DNA of 55,130 bases from Deltaproteobacteria bacterium. GTDB taxonomy: Bacteria > Bdellovibrionota > FAC87 > UBA2466. Both the position numbers and the translations under genes were made by a program. Numbering within the stretch: the stretch's first letter is position 1; each line of letters begins with the position of its first letter. Location: positions 1-55,130 of the forward strand of contig OMIX01000024.1 of the NCBI GenBank assembly GCA_900299195.1. Reading direction: 5' to 3'. The notes beneath the pieces were generated by a model, which saw only the letters and a program-made list of their open reading frames with translations, searched no databases and was not told the DNA's origin. This document shows, in pieces, positions 33,801 through 41,745 of the stretch.

Positions 33801-33870
33801 TAAAAATGGCTGGCAAAGGGTGAAACCTAGTTCCGAAGCCGACCTTAGAATTACCCAAACTTTAAAGTAA
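30865..33870 (+). CDS. Large secreted protein with caspase-like His/Cys C-terminal domain
   Basis: 1001 residues; start TTG at 30865, 8 nt after GAGGAG. A membrane or signal segment near residues 17-33 ends in VAKAE. The first ~480 residues look like strands of a propeller-like module (GELILTGTTKTEMFGIHLDKK, DKLAITCGKNLLIFSLPEG). A mixed helical middle part follows. The C-terminus contains EFSGHSGGCTGSG (H891) and IIFSSCFSGGNTAEMSELS (C943). This His-Gly and strand-Ser-Cys-x-Ser-Gly-Gly pattern and spacing is that of caspase-fold (clan CD) peptidases. CSSDGWGAY after it could be part of the pocket. No family is named with confidence. Confidence 0.8.
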   Translation: MKPILNHSLYNLKAHLGFLSFLMILIFFSVAKAETKIHSEPGRNQNFFATKPKCQWLPSGDYSYIPKPPHSRVLGLDGQGLPIYFQTRQNWREDNKIYMRGSENGTKVFFLPDPRNSFVIQNKGELILTGTTKTEMFGIHLDKKNHWGHATQYTTYTDDFVLQRDTPDPFNDQIRFSSPSGKWLGAEVNPSSITKDGSTVPKLRLLDAVNFVEKNIEFAPSNVQLEEFSTRNSNLEQSYLPILAGQIAENGGGSVILNNNQIYQFEPGATKQKGVFFTGMAPDKLISATAIQEGKWVGMNSQGELIFFNSAGVHVNPPIISRALRECLSEIKKTTEFKEIKFAQGFSPTQSQISLTLNPLRDKLAITCGKNLLIFSLPEGQLKKNFRSSEEELFPSRAKFVDPQGRYLHVYSKQGATQDKLFDTENEDSSPMPIPSGFTQFKVHSVHKDGLTLFSHGNLGGLSNEPTHPIIYNYKAVCALPSSERSQILPSEKDVPPCDFTEVYRELKKKDQCPLPEAVAENLLKNVQLGPRNFSLKEAQRLILALQKPGMFNEEEHLNILLTLLESKELRSCSASLFSGVLANVLAKSPVLYESIIRRTNPHAEMPTQPPQPWEDSPAAQCVAARDQKKIQSAVRKYLQYRIDSLEFPNDVPSPTYVWDWAKFSPLAPILAKLGTPEERETWIEDFAYGLAAGMENDPDLRNIPPGSLAHLATELVGPFFGKPISPKLEGGFSISEEGNRELLLLSSQPFLDTDGKKLSNDLDPKFQFYVLPVEHEELKTSKEGRLHQKVRTHGADYEISLAHDYQNFRQRFEVKPEEVNEVLNRPKNCKFVPEDSHYYQDGVLKSHLEKEPSRKPYIEIVSKSNFEEVCEKMVNRLGEGSCDGIEFSGHSGGCTGSGIFGIRSVNGKEITTAPAEKSRFKRASDCVKKLLLPQTPIIFSSCFSGGNTAEMSELSKILKADVIGPIGLCSSDGWGAYCKNGWQRVKPSSEADLRITQTLK

Positions 33871-34006
33871 ACCTCTTAACTCTAGTTAAAAATCCCAATG
33901 AATTTTTCGATACTTGATTTCAAATGACTCAACACCACTCAAGTTTGAATTTCCAAGGAATCCGCTATAGACACCAGGGGAACTTAAGGCTAAATCTCTA
34001 TTTGGA

Positions 34007-35146
34007 ATGGAAACTCTAAAAGACAAACTGACTTCAAAAATCCGAGTTCCGAAAATGTCGGCTTCAGATTGGCTTCTCCGTACTAGCTTCTGGCCACTTC
34101 TAGATGTACGTTCTGAAGGGGAATATCAAGAAGGGCATATCCCAGGCTCAATTTCAGCTCCCATTCTCAATAATGAAGAACGACATCAAGTTGGACTTAC
34201 CTACAAGCAAAAGGGGCAAGAAGAGGCTATTGCTTTGGGATTAAAATTGGCTGAGCCCCACCGCCAGGCGCGAGTCAAAAATTGGTTAGAGCTTATCGAG
34301 GGTTCGGTGGCTGTGACTTGCTGGCGCGGAGGGCTCCGATCCCGATTTGCCTCCGGTTGGCTTGAAGAGGCTTCGTTAGGAAAGTTCAACATAGTTCAAA
34401 TCACGGGAGGTTATAAGGCCATCCGAAACCAGTTAATTCGGGCCATCGAGGCGCCCAGAGAAATCTATGTTCTGGGTGGAATGACCGGCTCTGGAAAAAC
34501 TGCTTTGCTTCAAGAGCTTCTACAAGAAAATACCATCCCCTCAACCCAAATTGTCGATTTAGAAGGGATGGCTAAGCACCGAGGGAGTGCTTTTGGAAAC
34601 CAATTGGGAAACAGAGGGCAGATCGTAGAGCAACCCCGTCAGGCGACTTTTGAAAACAGTTTAGGAATGCAGCTCTTCCAATCCCAGGGAGCTATTGTTT
34701 TAGAAAATGAAAGTTCTTTAATTGGCAAAGTTTTTATCCCTCACCTTTTTAGGAGCCAAATGAAACAGGCGCCCCTGATTATTTTGGAAACTTCACTCCA
34801 AGAAAGAATTGAGGCGATTTTTCATGAGTATGTTGAAATTCCATTACAGCACGAAACTCCGGTAACGCAGCTATGGGAAATTTTAGGTCAGAATATCAAA
34901 TCTCTTGAAAAACGGCTGGGTGGAAAAGATACAGCGTTAGCGATTAAGTTATTACAAGAGGGGCTTTCTAACCCGCTCTTATTAGAAAAACAATCTCCTT
35001 GGATTGAATTGCTTCTGGTTCGATATTACGACAAGGCTTATGCTTATGCTTTAAATCGCTCTCAACAAAAAATCCTCTTTCAGGGGAACAAAACTGAAAT
35101 TAAATCTTGGCTCATAGAAAAATGGGCATCGAGGAAAAACGGATGA
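34007..35146 (+). CDS. mnmH: tRNA 2-selenouridine synthase
   Basis: Converts 2-thiouridine at the wobble position of tRNA Lys/Glu/Gln to 2-selenouridine via a geranylated intermediate, using selenophosphate. The N-terminal rhodanese domain begins LLDVRSEGEYQEGHIPGS and carries the catalytic Cys in TCWRGGLRS (C105). The C-terminal P-loop domain has GGMTGSGKTALL (about 157-168), with VDLEGMAKHRGSAFG after it. 379 residues, normal length. Overlaps selD by ATGA, which supplies the selenium donor: the two form the selenouridine operon. Confidence 0.95.
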   Translation: METLKDKLTSKIRVPKMSASDWLLRTSFWPLLDVRSEGEYQEGHIPGSISAPILNNEERHQVGLTYKQKGQEEAIALGLKLAEPHRQARVKNWLELIEGSVAVTCWRGGLRSRFASGWLEEASLGKFNIVQITGGYKAIRNQLIRAIEAPREIYVLGGMTGSGKTALLQELLQENTIPSTQIVDLEGMAKHRGSAFGNQLGNRGQIVEQPRQATFENSLGMQLFQSQGAIVLENESSLIGKVFIPHLFRSQMKQAPLIILETSLQERIEAIFHEYVEIPLQHETPVTQLWEILGQNIKSLEKRLGGKDTALAIKLLQEGLSNPLLLEKQSPWIELLLVRYYDKAYAYALNRSQQKILFQGNKTEIKSWLIEKWASRKNG

Positions 35147-36210
35147 ACTCATCAATACAAAATGTTCGATTAACACAAACTGTAAAAAAAGGGGGCTGTG
35201 CTGCAAAACTCCCAGCAGGAGAACTCAAAGAAGTTCTCGCAGGACTTAAGACTTATCAACCTGGAGATTTGGTCGTGGGCCATGAAACGATGGACGATGC
35301 GAGCTTATGGGACCTTCACGATGGAAAATACTTAATTCAAACTCTAGATTTTTTTACCCCGATTGTAGATGATCCTTTTGACTTTGGAGCCATTGCAGCC
35401 ACTAACTCCATCAGTGATGTCTACGCCATGGGAGGTAAACCCATCACAGCCATGACTATTTTAGCCTTTCCCGGATCAGAGCTTAGTTTAGATTTAATCC
35501 GACCTCTGATGGATGGAGCTTTATCCGTTTTAAATCGAGCTAAAACCGCCCTAGTGGGGGGACATACCATCGATGATGAAACTCTGAAACTGGGATTTTC
35601 GGTTTCTGGATTTGTTCCTAAAAACCGAGCTTGGACTAACTCGGGCGCCAAGCCAGGTGATGTTTTAATTCTAACGAAAGGGCTAGGCACTGGCACCCTC
35701 ACGGCAGCTCTCAAAAAAAGTGAAGCTAAGCCGGAGTGGATTAAAACAGCTATTCAAAGCATGACGACTCTCAATGATGTTATTGATGCTTTAGAGAATA
35801 TCGAAGTTCATAGTGCCACCGACATTACAGGTTTCGGTCTTGCAGGCCATTTGAGCCAAATGGCCACTGCGAGCGGGTGTGGCTTTCAACTCCAACTAAA
35901 TTCACTCCCCTGGTTACCAGGTGCTACCGAATGTTTAGAAAAAGGTTTTCTGACTAGAGCCCATACCACTAACGCCAAATATACAGCAGATAAAACTCAT
36001 TGGAATCTGAGTGAAACCGATTTACGATTTTGGCCCGAATGGAAAAGAAAAATTATTTATGACCCTCAAACTTCAGGCGGCCTTCTCCTTTCCATCCCTG
36101 AAAAGCAAGCAAACGAAGCTCTAATAAAAATCCAAGAACTTGGATTTGTTCAGGCGAGTATTATTGGGCAAGCCGTAGCTCGTTCATCTCAACTCATTGA
36201 GATCCGTTAA
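35143..36210 (+). CDS. selD: Selenide, water dikinase (selenophosphate synthetase)
   Basis: Makes selenophosphate from selenide and ATP. The start at ATG 35143 overlaps the mnmH stop and follows GAGGA. The 355-residue protein opens RLTQTVKKGGCAAKLPAGEL: C19 matches the catalytic Cys17 of the E. coli enzyme and K22 its Lys20, while E. coli Cys19 is Ala here. It is not a Sec codon. Glycine-rich ATP loops follow (LVGGHTIDDETLKLGFSVSG, TKGLGTGTL) and the C-terminal DPQTSGGLLLS. Its stop overlaps the convergent VWA gene by a few bases. Confidence 0.96.
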   Translation: MNSSIQNVRLTQTVKKGGCAAKLPAGELKEVLAGLKTYQPGDLVVGHETMDDASLWDLHDGKYLIQTLDFFTPIVDDPFDFGAIAATNSISDVYAMGGKPITAMTILAFPGSELSLDLIRPLMDGALSVLNRAKTALVGGHTIDDETLKLGFSVSGFVPKNRAWTNSGAKPGDVLILTKGLGTGTLTAALKKSEAKPEWIKTAIQSMTTLNDVIDALENIEVHSATDITGFGLAGHLSQMATASGCGFQLQLNSLPWLPGATECLEKGFLTRAHTTNAKYTADKTHWNLSETDLRFWPEWKRKIIYDPQTSGGLLLSIPEKQANEALIKIQELGFVQASIIGQAVARSSQLIEIR

Positions 36211-37346
36211 CGCCAGCCCACATTAGCAAAACCGGAATGACGATAGCCTCGGGTGGTAGCATAAACAAATTGGACCTCTACCCCTTGAGGATAAAGAGAC
36301 GGATTAAAAGAAATCGTGGGAATTTTAAATTCACTTTGGCTTGTGACAGAGAGCATGTTCACAGAGTTCCAAAATTCCGAACGAGGATCTCGATATTGAA
36401 AAGTCCCTGCTACCATTCCGTCGACACTCAACGCGGATAAACTAGCCACCAAATCTGAAGCATGGTTAGCCTGTACGTGAAGAAGTTGTTGATTAGGGTC
36501 TCTTCCCGAAATGTTGCTCTGTAAATAGAAACTACCTTGCGTGTTTTGGCCTAGCATTACAGTTCCCAATAATACTCCACTCGCTTTGAGTCGGTTTGCT
36601 TCATTAATGCCGCTACAAACACTTAAGAAATTACATTCTTGATCAAAAGTCGAAATCCCATTCCAATATCTAGGCTCACCATCGGTAACAAAGTAAACCT
36701 CTTTGGCCCGGTCGCTAGGAATCCTCTGCAAGACGTTTTCTGCAGCTGCTAAAGCTCCTGAGTAATTGGTTCCTCCCGAAGAAAAACACAGAATGCTACT
36801 TAAGTTTTCTCCAGGAAACATTTCATTAAGATTCGAAGTAAAATTGGCAGTTCGACGAACCACATCATGATTAAACGTAATGACCGAAAACTGACTGGGA
36901 CCTTGCGCTTTTGCTGAATTCATCACGGCCTTAACCGCCTCCAACCGGGCGCAGGTTCCAGAACTCGTCAGAGGATCAGATCCCATCCCCATCCGGTTGT
37001 TTCCCGTCGAACCTGAAACATCAATCACCAAAACAATATTTCGCTTTTGGGGGGTCGATTTGATGATTCCCCCCATACTCAACTGAGATTCCTGAAATAA
37101 GGTCGAATCTAATAAGTGGGATTGATTCCCTTGAAGTTTAAGATCAGAATTGGATACGTCATTACCATCCCAAAAGAGTGAAATTTTCTTAGATTTTAAA
37201 GATGATAGTGGTGGATTTGAAGGAGCATCCCCAGAGGGTGAGGGATTTTCGGAAACTGAACCTCCGCCCGTTAACCCCGTGCTGGAACTGCAAGAAATCA
37301 CCAGACTACCCAATAATACCCAACAGAGATAACCAGAAACTCTCAT
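36207..37346 (-). CDS. VWA-domain lipoprotein
   Basis: 379 residues from the ATG at 37346, preceded by AGAGGAGTT. Lipobox LLGSLVISC (Cys about 19), then a Ser/Pro/Gly linker. The VWA domain spans about 105-300 with a full MIDAS: DVSGSTG (DxSxS), GGTNYSG (Thr) and VTDGEP (Asp). Metal-dependent adhesion or scaffold function is typical. An additional beta region closes the protein. Convergent with selD, overlapping by 4 bp. Confidence 0.9.
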   Translation of the reverse strand: MRVSGYLCWVLLGSLVISCSSSTGLTGGGSVSENPSPSGDAPSNPPLSSLKSKKISLFWDGNDVSNSDLKLQGNQSHLLDSTLFQESQLSMGGIIKSTPQKRNIVLVIDVSGSTGNNRMGMGSDPLTSSGTCARLEAVKAVMNSAKAQGPSQFSVITFNHDVVRRTANFTSNLNEMFPGENLSSILCFSSGGTNYSGALAAAENVLQRIPSDRAKEVYFVTDGEPRYWNGISTFDQECNFLSVCSGINEANRLKASGVLLGTVMLGQNTQGSFYLQSNISGRDPNQQLLHVQANHASDLVASLSALSVDGMVAGTFQYRDPRSEFWNSVNMLSVTSQSEFKIPTISFNPSLYPQGVEVQFVYATTRGYRHSGFANVGWR

Positions 37347-37591
37347 AACTCCTCTTTTCACGATACCCCGATAACCCCTGATTAGAGCAATTATGTTGCC
37401 AATCTGGTTTACTGTTGTTCTAAGAGTCTACAGCTGTCGAACTTTCTCTCATTTTTACCTTCTCTACGGATCTAAATTTGAATTTAATTGAATTCATGAA
37501 GAGTTAGCTCGCTGAACATCTTTTTTACGATTTTTTATTTTTAACATTCCGATTCGAAGGTATAACTAAACAATAATTAGGGGAATGAATC

Positions 37592-38143
37592 ATGAAAACC
37601 CATACGATCCTTCTCACCACTCTAGTTCTATTTACTCATTGGATTTATGGAGCCACGATTGACGAGATGGTTTTTCCTGACCATCAAACACTCAATGGGG
37701 AAAACTTGAAACTGAACGGCCTGGGCCTTAGAAAAGCGACCGTTTTTAAAGTTAAAGTCTATGCTGCGGGTTTGTATTTGCTCGAGCCCCAACACGAGAC
37801 CCACAAAGTAATCCAACTTAAAAATCCAAAAATTCTTGTCATGAAATTTATGAGGGAAGTTTCTCAAGAAAAAATTAATGATGCTTGGGATAAGGCTTTC
37901 GAAGAGAAGGCTGCTCAATTCGCAGAGGAAATTAAGCAATTGAAAAAACTGATGCCTAACGCCAAAGAGGGAGACACTCTGGAGTACATTTTTTGGGATG
38001 ACAAAACGGAATTTAAAATAAATCAAACCCTCAAGGGCACCATGGCTGGAGGCGCTTGGGGAAAAGCACTACTCAACACTTGGATTGGTTCTCATCCTCC
38101 GACCGAAGAACTCAAAGACGGCCTATTAGGCCTAAAGCACTAA
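37592..38143 (+). CDS. Secreted chalcone-isomerase-like protein
   Basis: 183 residues, AGGGGA before the ATG, signal peptide ending WIYGATID. The mature part matches the chalcone isomerase-like fold (Chalcone_3 family): LNGLGLRKATVFKVKVYAAGLYL at the start, MKFMREVSQEKINDAW in the middle and GDTLEYIFWDDK...GTMAGGAWGKALLNTWIG at the end. In bacteria such proteins are periplasmic with unknown ligands, probably fatty-acid-like. Apparently monocistronic; a large palindrome follows. Confidence 0.87.
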   Translation: MKTHTILLTTLVLFTHWIYGATIDEMVFPDHQTLNGENLKLNGLGLRKATVFKVKVYAAGLYLLEPQHETHKVIQLKNPKILVMKFMREVSQEKINDAWDKAFEEKAAQFAEEIKQLKKLMPNAKEGDTLEYIFWDDKTEFKINQTLKGTMAGGAWGKALLNTWIGSHPPTEELKDGLLGLKH

Positions 38144-38209
38144 TCTCACTGAATACACTGTATTCCGCTCGAGCCACATTGCTTGTTTGCCCTAAAAGCG
38201 TAAAATTAA

Positions 38210-38302
38210 AGGTGTCAGTCTCCCAGCAAGCTTAAATGGAACCGCACATTTTTTACACGGTCATGACCGCTACCGTTTAAGCTTGCTGGGAGACTGACAC
38301 CT
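38210..38302. repeat. 93-bp palindromic REP-like element
   Basis: Two 27-nt arms (38210-38236 and 38276-38302) are perfect reverse complements; each begins AGGTGTCAGTCTCCC and contains CAAGCTTAAA. Inside is a second small palindrome CGGTCATGACCG (38259-38270). One arm recurs at 10611. It lies between the chalcone-isomerase-like gene and the methyltransferase gene, whose ATG is 14 nt downstream. Confidence 0.88.
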
Positions 38303-38316
38303 TTCGAAAGTTGGGT

Positions 38317-40125
38317 ATGGAAAAGTTTGGGGACAAATTACTTTTACTTTCCTTACTACTCACATCATCGTGGGTTAGTGCTGCGGATGGATTTTGCCTA
38401 AAGTATTTTTTAAAAGTCTCTCGGCCTGGGTCTCAACTGGTGGCTCGAGCCTTTTCCCTGGCGATTCTTCCGGAAGCACAAAAAAAGAAAGCCATCGCTC
38501 TACTTAACCCAGAGGAAAAAGTAGCCCTAGCTCTGGCGGCTCTTCGCGGTGGATTAGGAGTGGAGGATTTTGACAGTTCAACTCTACCCAACTCTCTTCT
38601 ACACACCATTCACCCCTCAACCGCCGATATTCCAGGGCGACCTCCTATTTCTGAATCACTAAAAAAGGGATTCCAAAAAGATGCAGCCCAATCCTTATTA
38701 ACCGCTTATCGAAAAAAGACGGGAGAGTTTCTTCCAGGAATTTGGTTTGATCTCGTTCAATCAGCCACGCAAAATGCCTCTCCTAAAGATCGTAGAGAGA
38801 TCGCTAGATCTCTTTTAAACAAGCTGAAGGATTTTCCTTTTGATTGGGGCCCCCAAACCCGCTTTGATCAATTTATCGATGAAGCTCTTGGTCTAAACGC
38901 CGACAGAGTTACCGAAGCTTTAAATTCAGTAAATGCTGAGGAACTTAAGAAAAAATATGGCGAAGAGCAAATTTGGGCTGGATTTGGAAATAGGAATCTT
39001 CTCACCCCCTATTTTGAATTTCAAAATATTATCGAAAAACTCAACCTCAAACCGGGTCAGTTACTTGTCGATTTAGGCAGTGGCCTCGGAAGGCAGGGAA
39101 TCTTTTTGGGTTTAACTCGACCTGATGTTAATTTTCATGGTTATGAAATTGTTGAAGAGCGCGTCTTGGAATCGGAAAGAACCGCCAAGGCGCTCGAATT
39201 ATCTAATGTAAGATTCTCCCGCCAAGACCTTTCCGATCCTCGATTTAAACCAGAAGCTGCCGATGTTTACTACGCTTTTAATCCCGTCAGTGGTTCCACT
39301 TTTTTGAAAATTTTAAATGACCTGAGAGAACAGTCGTTTAAAACAAAGAAACCTTTTACTCTGGTTCTCGCCTTTTCCAAAGATATCCAACGAGTGCTAG
39401 AAAAAGATTCAGGATTTCAGGAAATCACCCCCAAGCCTAACTTTGAAGAAGATGACTTTGCCCGATTTTTCCGTTTTGATCCATCTGAACCTTGGACCCC
39501 ATTTGGAAGTTCACAAATCCTTCAACAACGGGAGCTCGATCGAAACTTAAGCTCGGTCGGAGCTACGCTCAACAGCCCACCACCTGCTTTAAGTTCTAGA
39601 GCCCGGCCTTTGGAGTTCTCAGACCGTGCCGAAGTAACTCGACTTATGGAAAAGAGTGGGAAATTTCACTCCAACTTAGATTTTGTCTCTCTTTGGTCTT
39701 GGAATCCCACTGACCATTACACTCTCTCCCAAAAAAATGGAGCTGTACTTCTTAGCGGAAATACAGGATCCGGTCGGTTTGTGATGGAACCCCTAGGTGC
39801 TTCGCCCCAGGAAAGCGCTCAAATCATTTCTGATCTGCTCAAGGAGAAAAAAGCACGACAATTTAGATATGTATCTTTAGAAACTGCAAAAATTTTGGAA
39901 TCGGATCCCAGTATCAAAGTTGAGCTTGATACCAGTATTCTAGATTACACCTACGATTCCAAACAATTGGCTCTGCTCGCCACTCCCAAAAAGGCGAATG
40001 AATCCACTGAACCTCTCCAAAGATCTTCGCTACAAAAGAAACAAAGCCTTAGAATTTGCAAGCTCCAACCCTCCCCCTCAGTTAGTGCAAGCTCAAAACC
40101 CAGCATTAAAGAAAAAGGCTTTTGA
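38317..40125 (+). CDS. Secreted SAM-methyltransferase plus N-terminal half of DUF2156 (frameshifted)
   Basis: 602 residues from the ATG at 38317; signal peptide LLLLSLLLTSSWVSAADGF. Residues about 245-370 are a class I methyltransferase: LLVDLGSGLGRQGIFLG (motif I), VNFHGYEIVEERV, NVRFSRQDLSD and YYAFNPVSG. From about 430 the protein becomes DUF2156-like (LEFSDRAEVTRLMEKSGKFH, DFVSLWSW, GAVLLSGN, then LDYTYDSKQLALL). It loses homology after residue 560; the continuation is in the +1 frame at 39998. The last ~45 residues (from ATPKK on) are Ser/Lys-rich out-of-frame sequence. Confidence 0.7.
   Translation: MEKFGDKLLLLSLLLTSSWVSAADGFCLKYFLKVSRPGSQLVARAFSLAILPEAQKKKAIALLNPEEKVALALAALRGGLGVEDFDSSTLPNSLLHTIHPSTADIPGRPPISESLKKGFQKDAAQSLLTAYRKKTGEFLPGIWFDLVQSATQNASPKDRREIARSLLNKLKDFPFDWGPQTRFDQFIDEALGLNADRVTEALNSVNAEELKKKYGEEQIWAGFGNRNLLTPYFEFQNIIEKLNLKPGQLLVDLGSGLGRQGIFLGLTRPDVNFHGYEIVEERVLESERTAKALELSNVRFSRQDLSDPRFKPEAADVYYAFNPVSGSTFLKILNDLREQSFKTKKPFTLVLAFSKDIQRVLEKDSGFQEITPKPNFEEDDFARFFRFDPSEPWTPFGSSQILQQRELDRNLSSVGATLNSPPPALSSRARPLEFSDRAEVTRLMEKSGKFHSNLDFVSLWSWNPTDHYTLSQKNGAVLLSGNTGSGRFVMEPLGASPQESAQIISDLLKEKKARQFRYVSLETAKILESDPSIKVELDTSILDYTYDSKQLALLATPKKANESTEPLQRSSLQKKQSLRICKLQPSPSVSASSKPSIKEKGF
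39988..39992 (+). other. Probable frameshift site (A5 run)
   Basis: CCC-AAA-AAG-GCG: deleting one A joins the two DUF2156 halves in one frame as a protein of about 735 residues. The following AAGG could also serve as a weak RBS for the ATG at 39998. Confidence 0.55.
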
Positions 40126-40522
40126 ATTTTTACGAAAATGGGAGGCACAAAACCAAGGGAGAATTGGCCCTAATGGCAAAGCTGAGGTTCTTGCCACTAA
40201 AAGAATGATCGAAAAAATGGATGAGTTAGGATTGGAATGTCACGTTCTTCTTCAAGGAGAACAGGTGATTGGATTTAGTTTAGGTAAAAAAACCGGGGAT
40301 GGCGTTTTTACCGTATTTGCCGAAAAATCGCTTAAGGATGGAATTTATGTAGGCGCTTATCCGCTGTTAGCTGGACTTCAGGCCAGAGCGCTTCTATCTC
40401 GAAACCTCACAAAAATTAACCGAATGGATGATGGAGGAGAACAAAATCTAAGAAATGCCAAGTTGGCTTTAGACCCTCTCGAACCCACCCCTATGTTTAG
40501 GGTCTCTCTGAAGGAGCGGTAA
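39998..40522 (+). CDS. C-terminal half of DUF2156 domain (separate or frameshifted)
   Basis: 174 residues that complete the DUF2156/GNAT-like fold begun in the preceding frame: DLRYKRNKALEF (KKRN box), AEVLATKRMIEKMDELGL, VIGFSLGKKTGDGVFTVFAEKSLKDGIY, then NRMDDGGEQNLRNAKLALDPL. DUF2156 relatives include the aminoacyl-transferase domain of lysyl-phosphatidylglycerol synthases. It overlaps the previous gene by 128 bp. The next gene starts directly after its stop. Real only if translated by internal initiation at 39998 or by frameshifting. Confidence 0.65.
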   Translation: MNPLNLSKDLRYKRNKALEFASSNPPPQLVQAQNPALKKKAFEFLRKWEAQNQGRIGPNGKAEVLATKRMIEKMDELGLECHVLLQGEQVIGFSLGKKTGDGVFTVFAEKSLKDGIYVGAYPLLAGLQARALLSRNLTKINRMDDGGEQNLRNAKLALDPLEPTPMFRVSLKER

Positions 40523-41434
40523 ATGCATCGCACTTTAAAGTTTCTTTTTGAAACGTTGCCCTATCTCACATTTATTTGGATGGCCACTTTTCTATTTTCC
40601 ACTTCTGCCCATTCCGCTGAGCCTGAGGAGATCTTAGAAGTTTCCATTACCTCTTCTGCTTCGAATGAAGAACCCATCCATGTTTTAGATAAAACTCCAA
40701 CAAGCAATTCAATTGTTCTTAGTTTTGGGGATGGCCAAACTTTTGAACTCTCCAATCAAAAAACCCCCTTGGATGGCCCCAATAAGTTTGAAGCTTTAGA
40801 GAAGGATCAAAAAGACAGTTTTTTAACCAACAGAAAACTTTTGTTGGGAGCGATGGGAAAACTGCTCTATGGACTTAGAGTTCCTATAGGTATGTTAAAA
40901 AAGGCCGGCATTAAATTTTCAACAGCCAAAACAGAGGCAGAAAAAGAAAGCAAAAGAGAAACCCTTAAAAAAACCTTTAGTGAAGTTGGAAGCCAATCGA
41001 TTGAGCCCTTATTAAAAGCTTTTGATCAGAAACTTTGGGACTATGCCCCCTTTGTCTCAAAAATTAATGAGGTGGGAACGAGCATTGAAGCCGGAATCGC
41101 CGGGGGCGGTAAAGTGGGAAGGCATGGTTCGTTTATTATTTTAGGAGTGGGACTTTCTATTAACGTGGATCCCAAAGAAAAGGCTTTGATTTTCGAACTT
41201 TTTCAGGATGTGGAATGGGCAAAAACGGCTCTACCAGGATATGTCGGGGCGGAGGCTTTTGCCTCCCTCTTTGGCAACGCTTCTTATCATGATTGGAAAG
41301 AACCCCTTTCCATTGAAAAAGGTGAAGCGTTAAATTTACCTGGGCTCGCAGGTTGTATTACGGATAGAAATGCCCGAGTGGGAATCGCAAAAGGTGTGGG
41401 GATCGGATTTCCGGGTGCCGCAGCTCTAACTTAA
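40523..41434 (+). CDS. Secreted protein, unknown function
   Basis: 303 residues; the ATG directly follows the previous TAA, with AAGGAG inside the end of that gene, so coupled. Signal peptide to about residue 33 (FLFSTSAHSAEP). The C-terminal half is Gly-rich with GIAGGGKVGRHGSFIILGVGLSI and a final GVGIGFPGAAAL; two Cys are near the end. I recognise no family. As the third reading frame of the methyltransferase/DUF2156 operon it may be part of the same exported module. Confidence 0.7.
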   Translation: MHRTLKFLFETLPYLTFIWMATFLFSTSAHSAEPEEILEVSITSSASNEEPIHVLDKTPTSNSIVLSFGDGQTFELSNQKTPLDGPNKFEALEKDQKDSFLTNRKLLLGAMGKLLYGLRVPIGMLKKAGIKFSTAKTEAEKESKRETLKKTFSEVGSQSIEPLLKAFDQKLWDYAPFVSKINEVGTSIEAGIAGGGKVGRHGSFIILGVGLSINVDPKEKALIFELFQDVEWAKTALPGYVGAEAFASLFGNASYHDWKEPLSIEKGEALNLPGLAGCITDRNARVGIAKGVGIGFPGAAALT

Positions 41435-41589
41435 GCTCTGGTTCGAATTCCTCTCATACGAGTTGGAATCTCCCCCCAATGGCCTACCCTGTTAAGAACT
41501 AAAGTCTTGGGCGGAAGCTATATTAAGGGAATGGTGCAAAAATGCGGAGCTGCAGTATCGAGGGGATGTTCGAGTGTTTTTTCTCGTAT

Positions 41590-41666
41590 TGGTCGGGGCG
41601 GCGGGACTTGAACCCACGACCCTCTGCTCCCAAAGCAGATGCGCTAGCCAACTGCGCTACGCCCCG
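41590..41666 (-). tRNA. tRNA-Pro (TGG)
   Basis: 77 nt on the minus strand including encoded CCA. Acceptor CGGGGCG / CGCCCCG, anticodon loop CTTTGGGA with TGG, D-arm TAGCGCAGTTGGCTAGCGCA, T-arm GGTTCAAGTCC. Confidence 0.95.
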
Positions 41667-41745
41667 TGTGAATGAGATTCAAGTTTCTATCTTAACCCTG
41701 CCCAAATGGCAACGAGATTGGCTTCCCCAATCAAATCGAGACCGA

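Noticed and set aside
35143-35250. Possible selenocysteine in SelD
   Set aside because: The catalytic position is encoded by TGT, not TGA, and there is no SECIS-like need.
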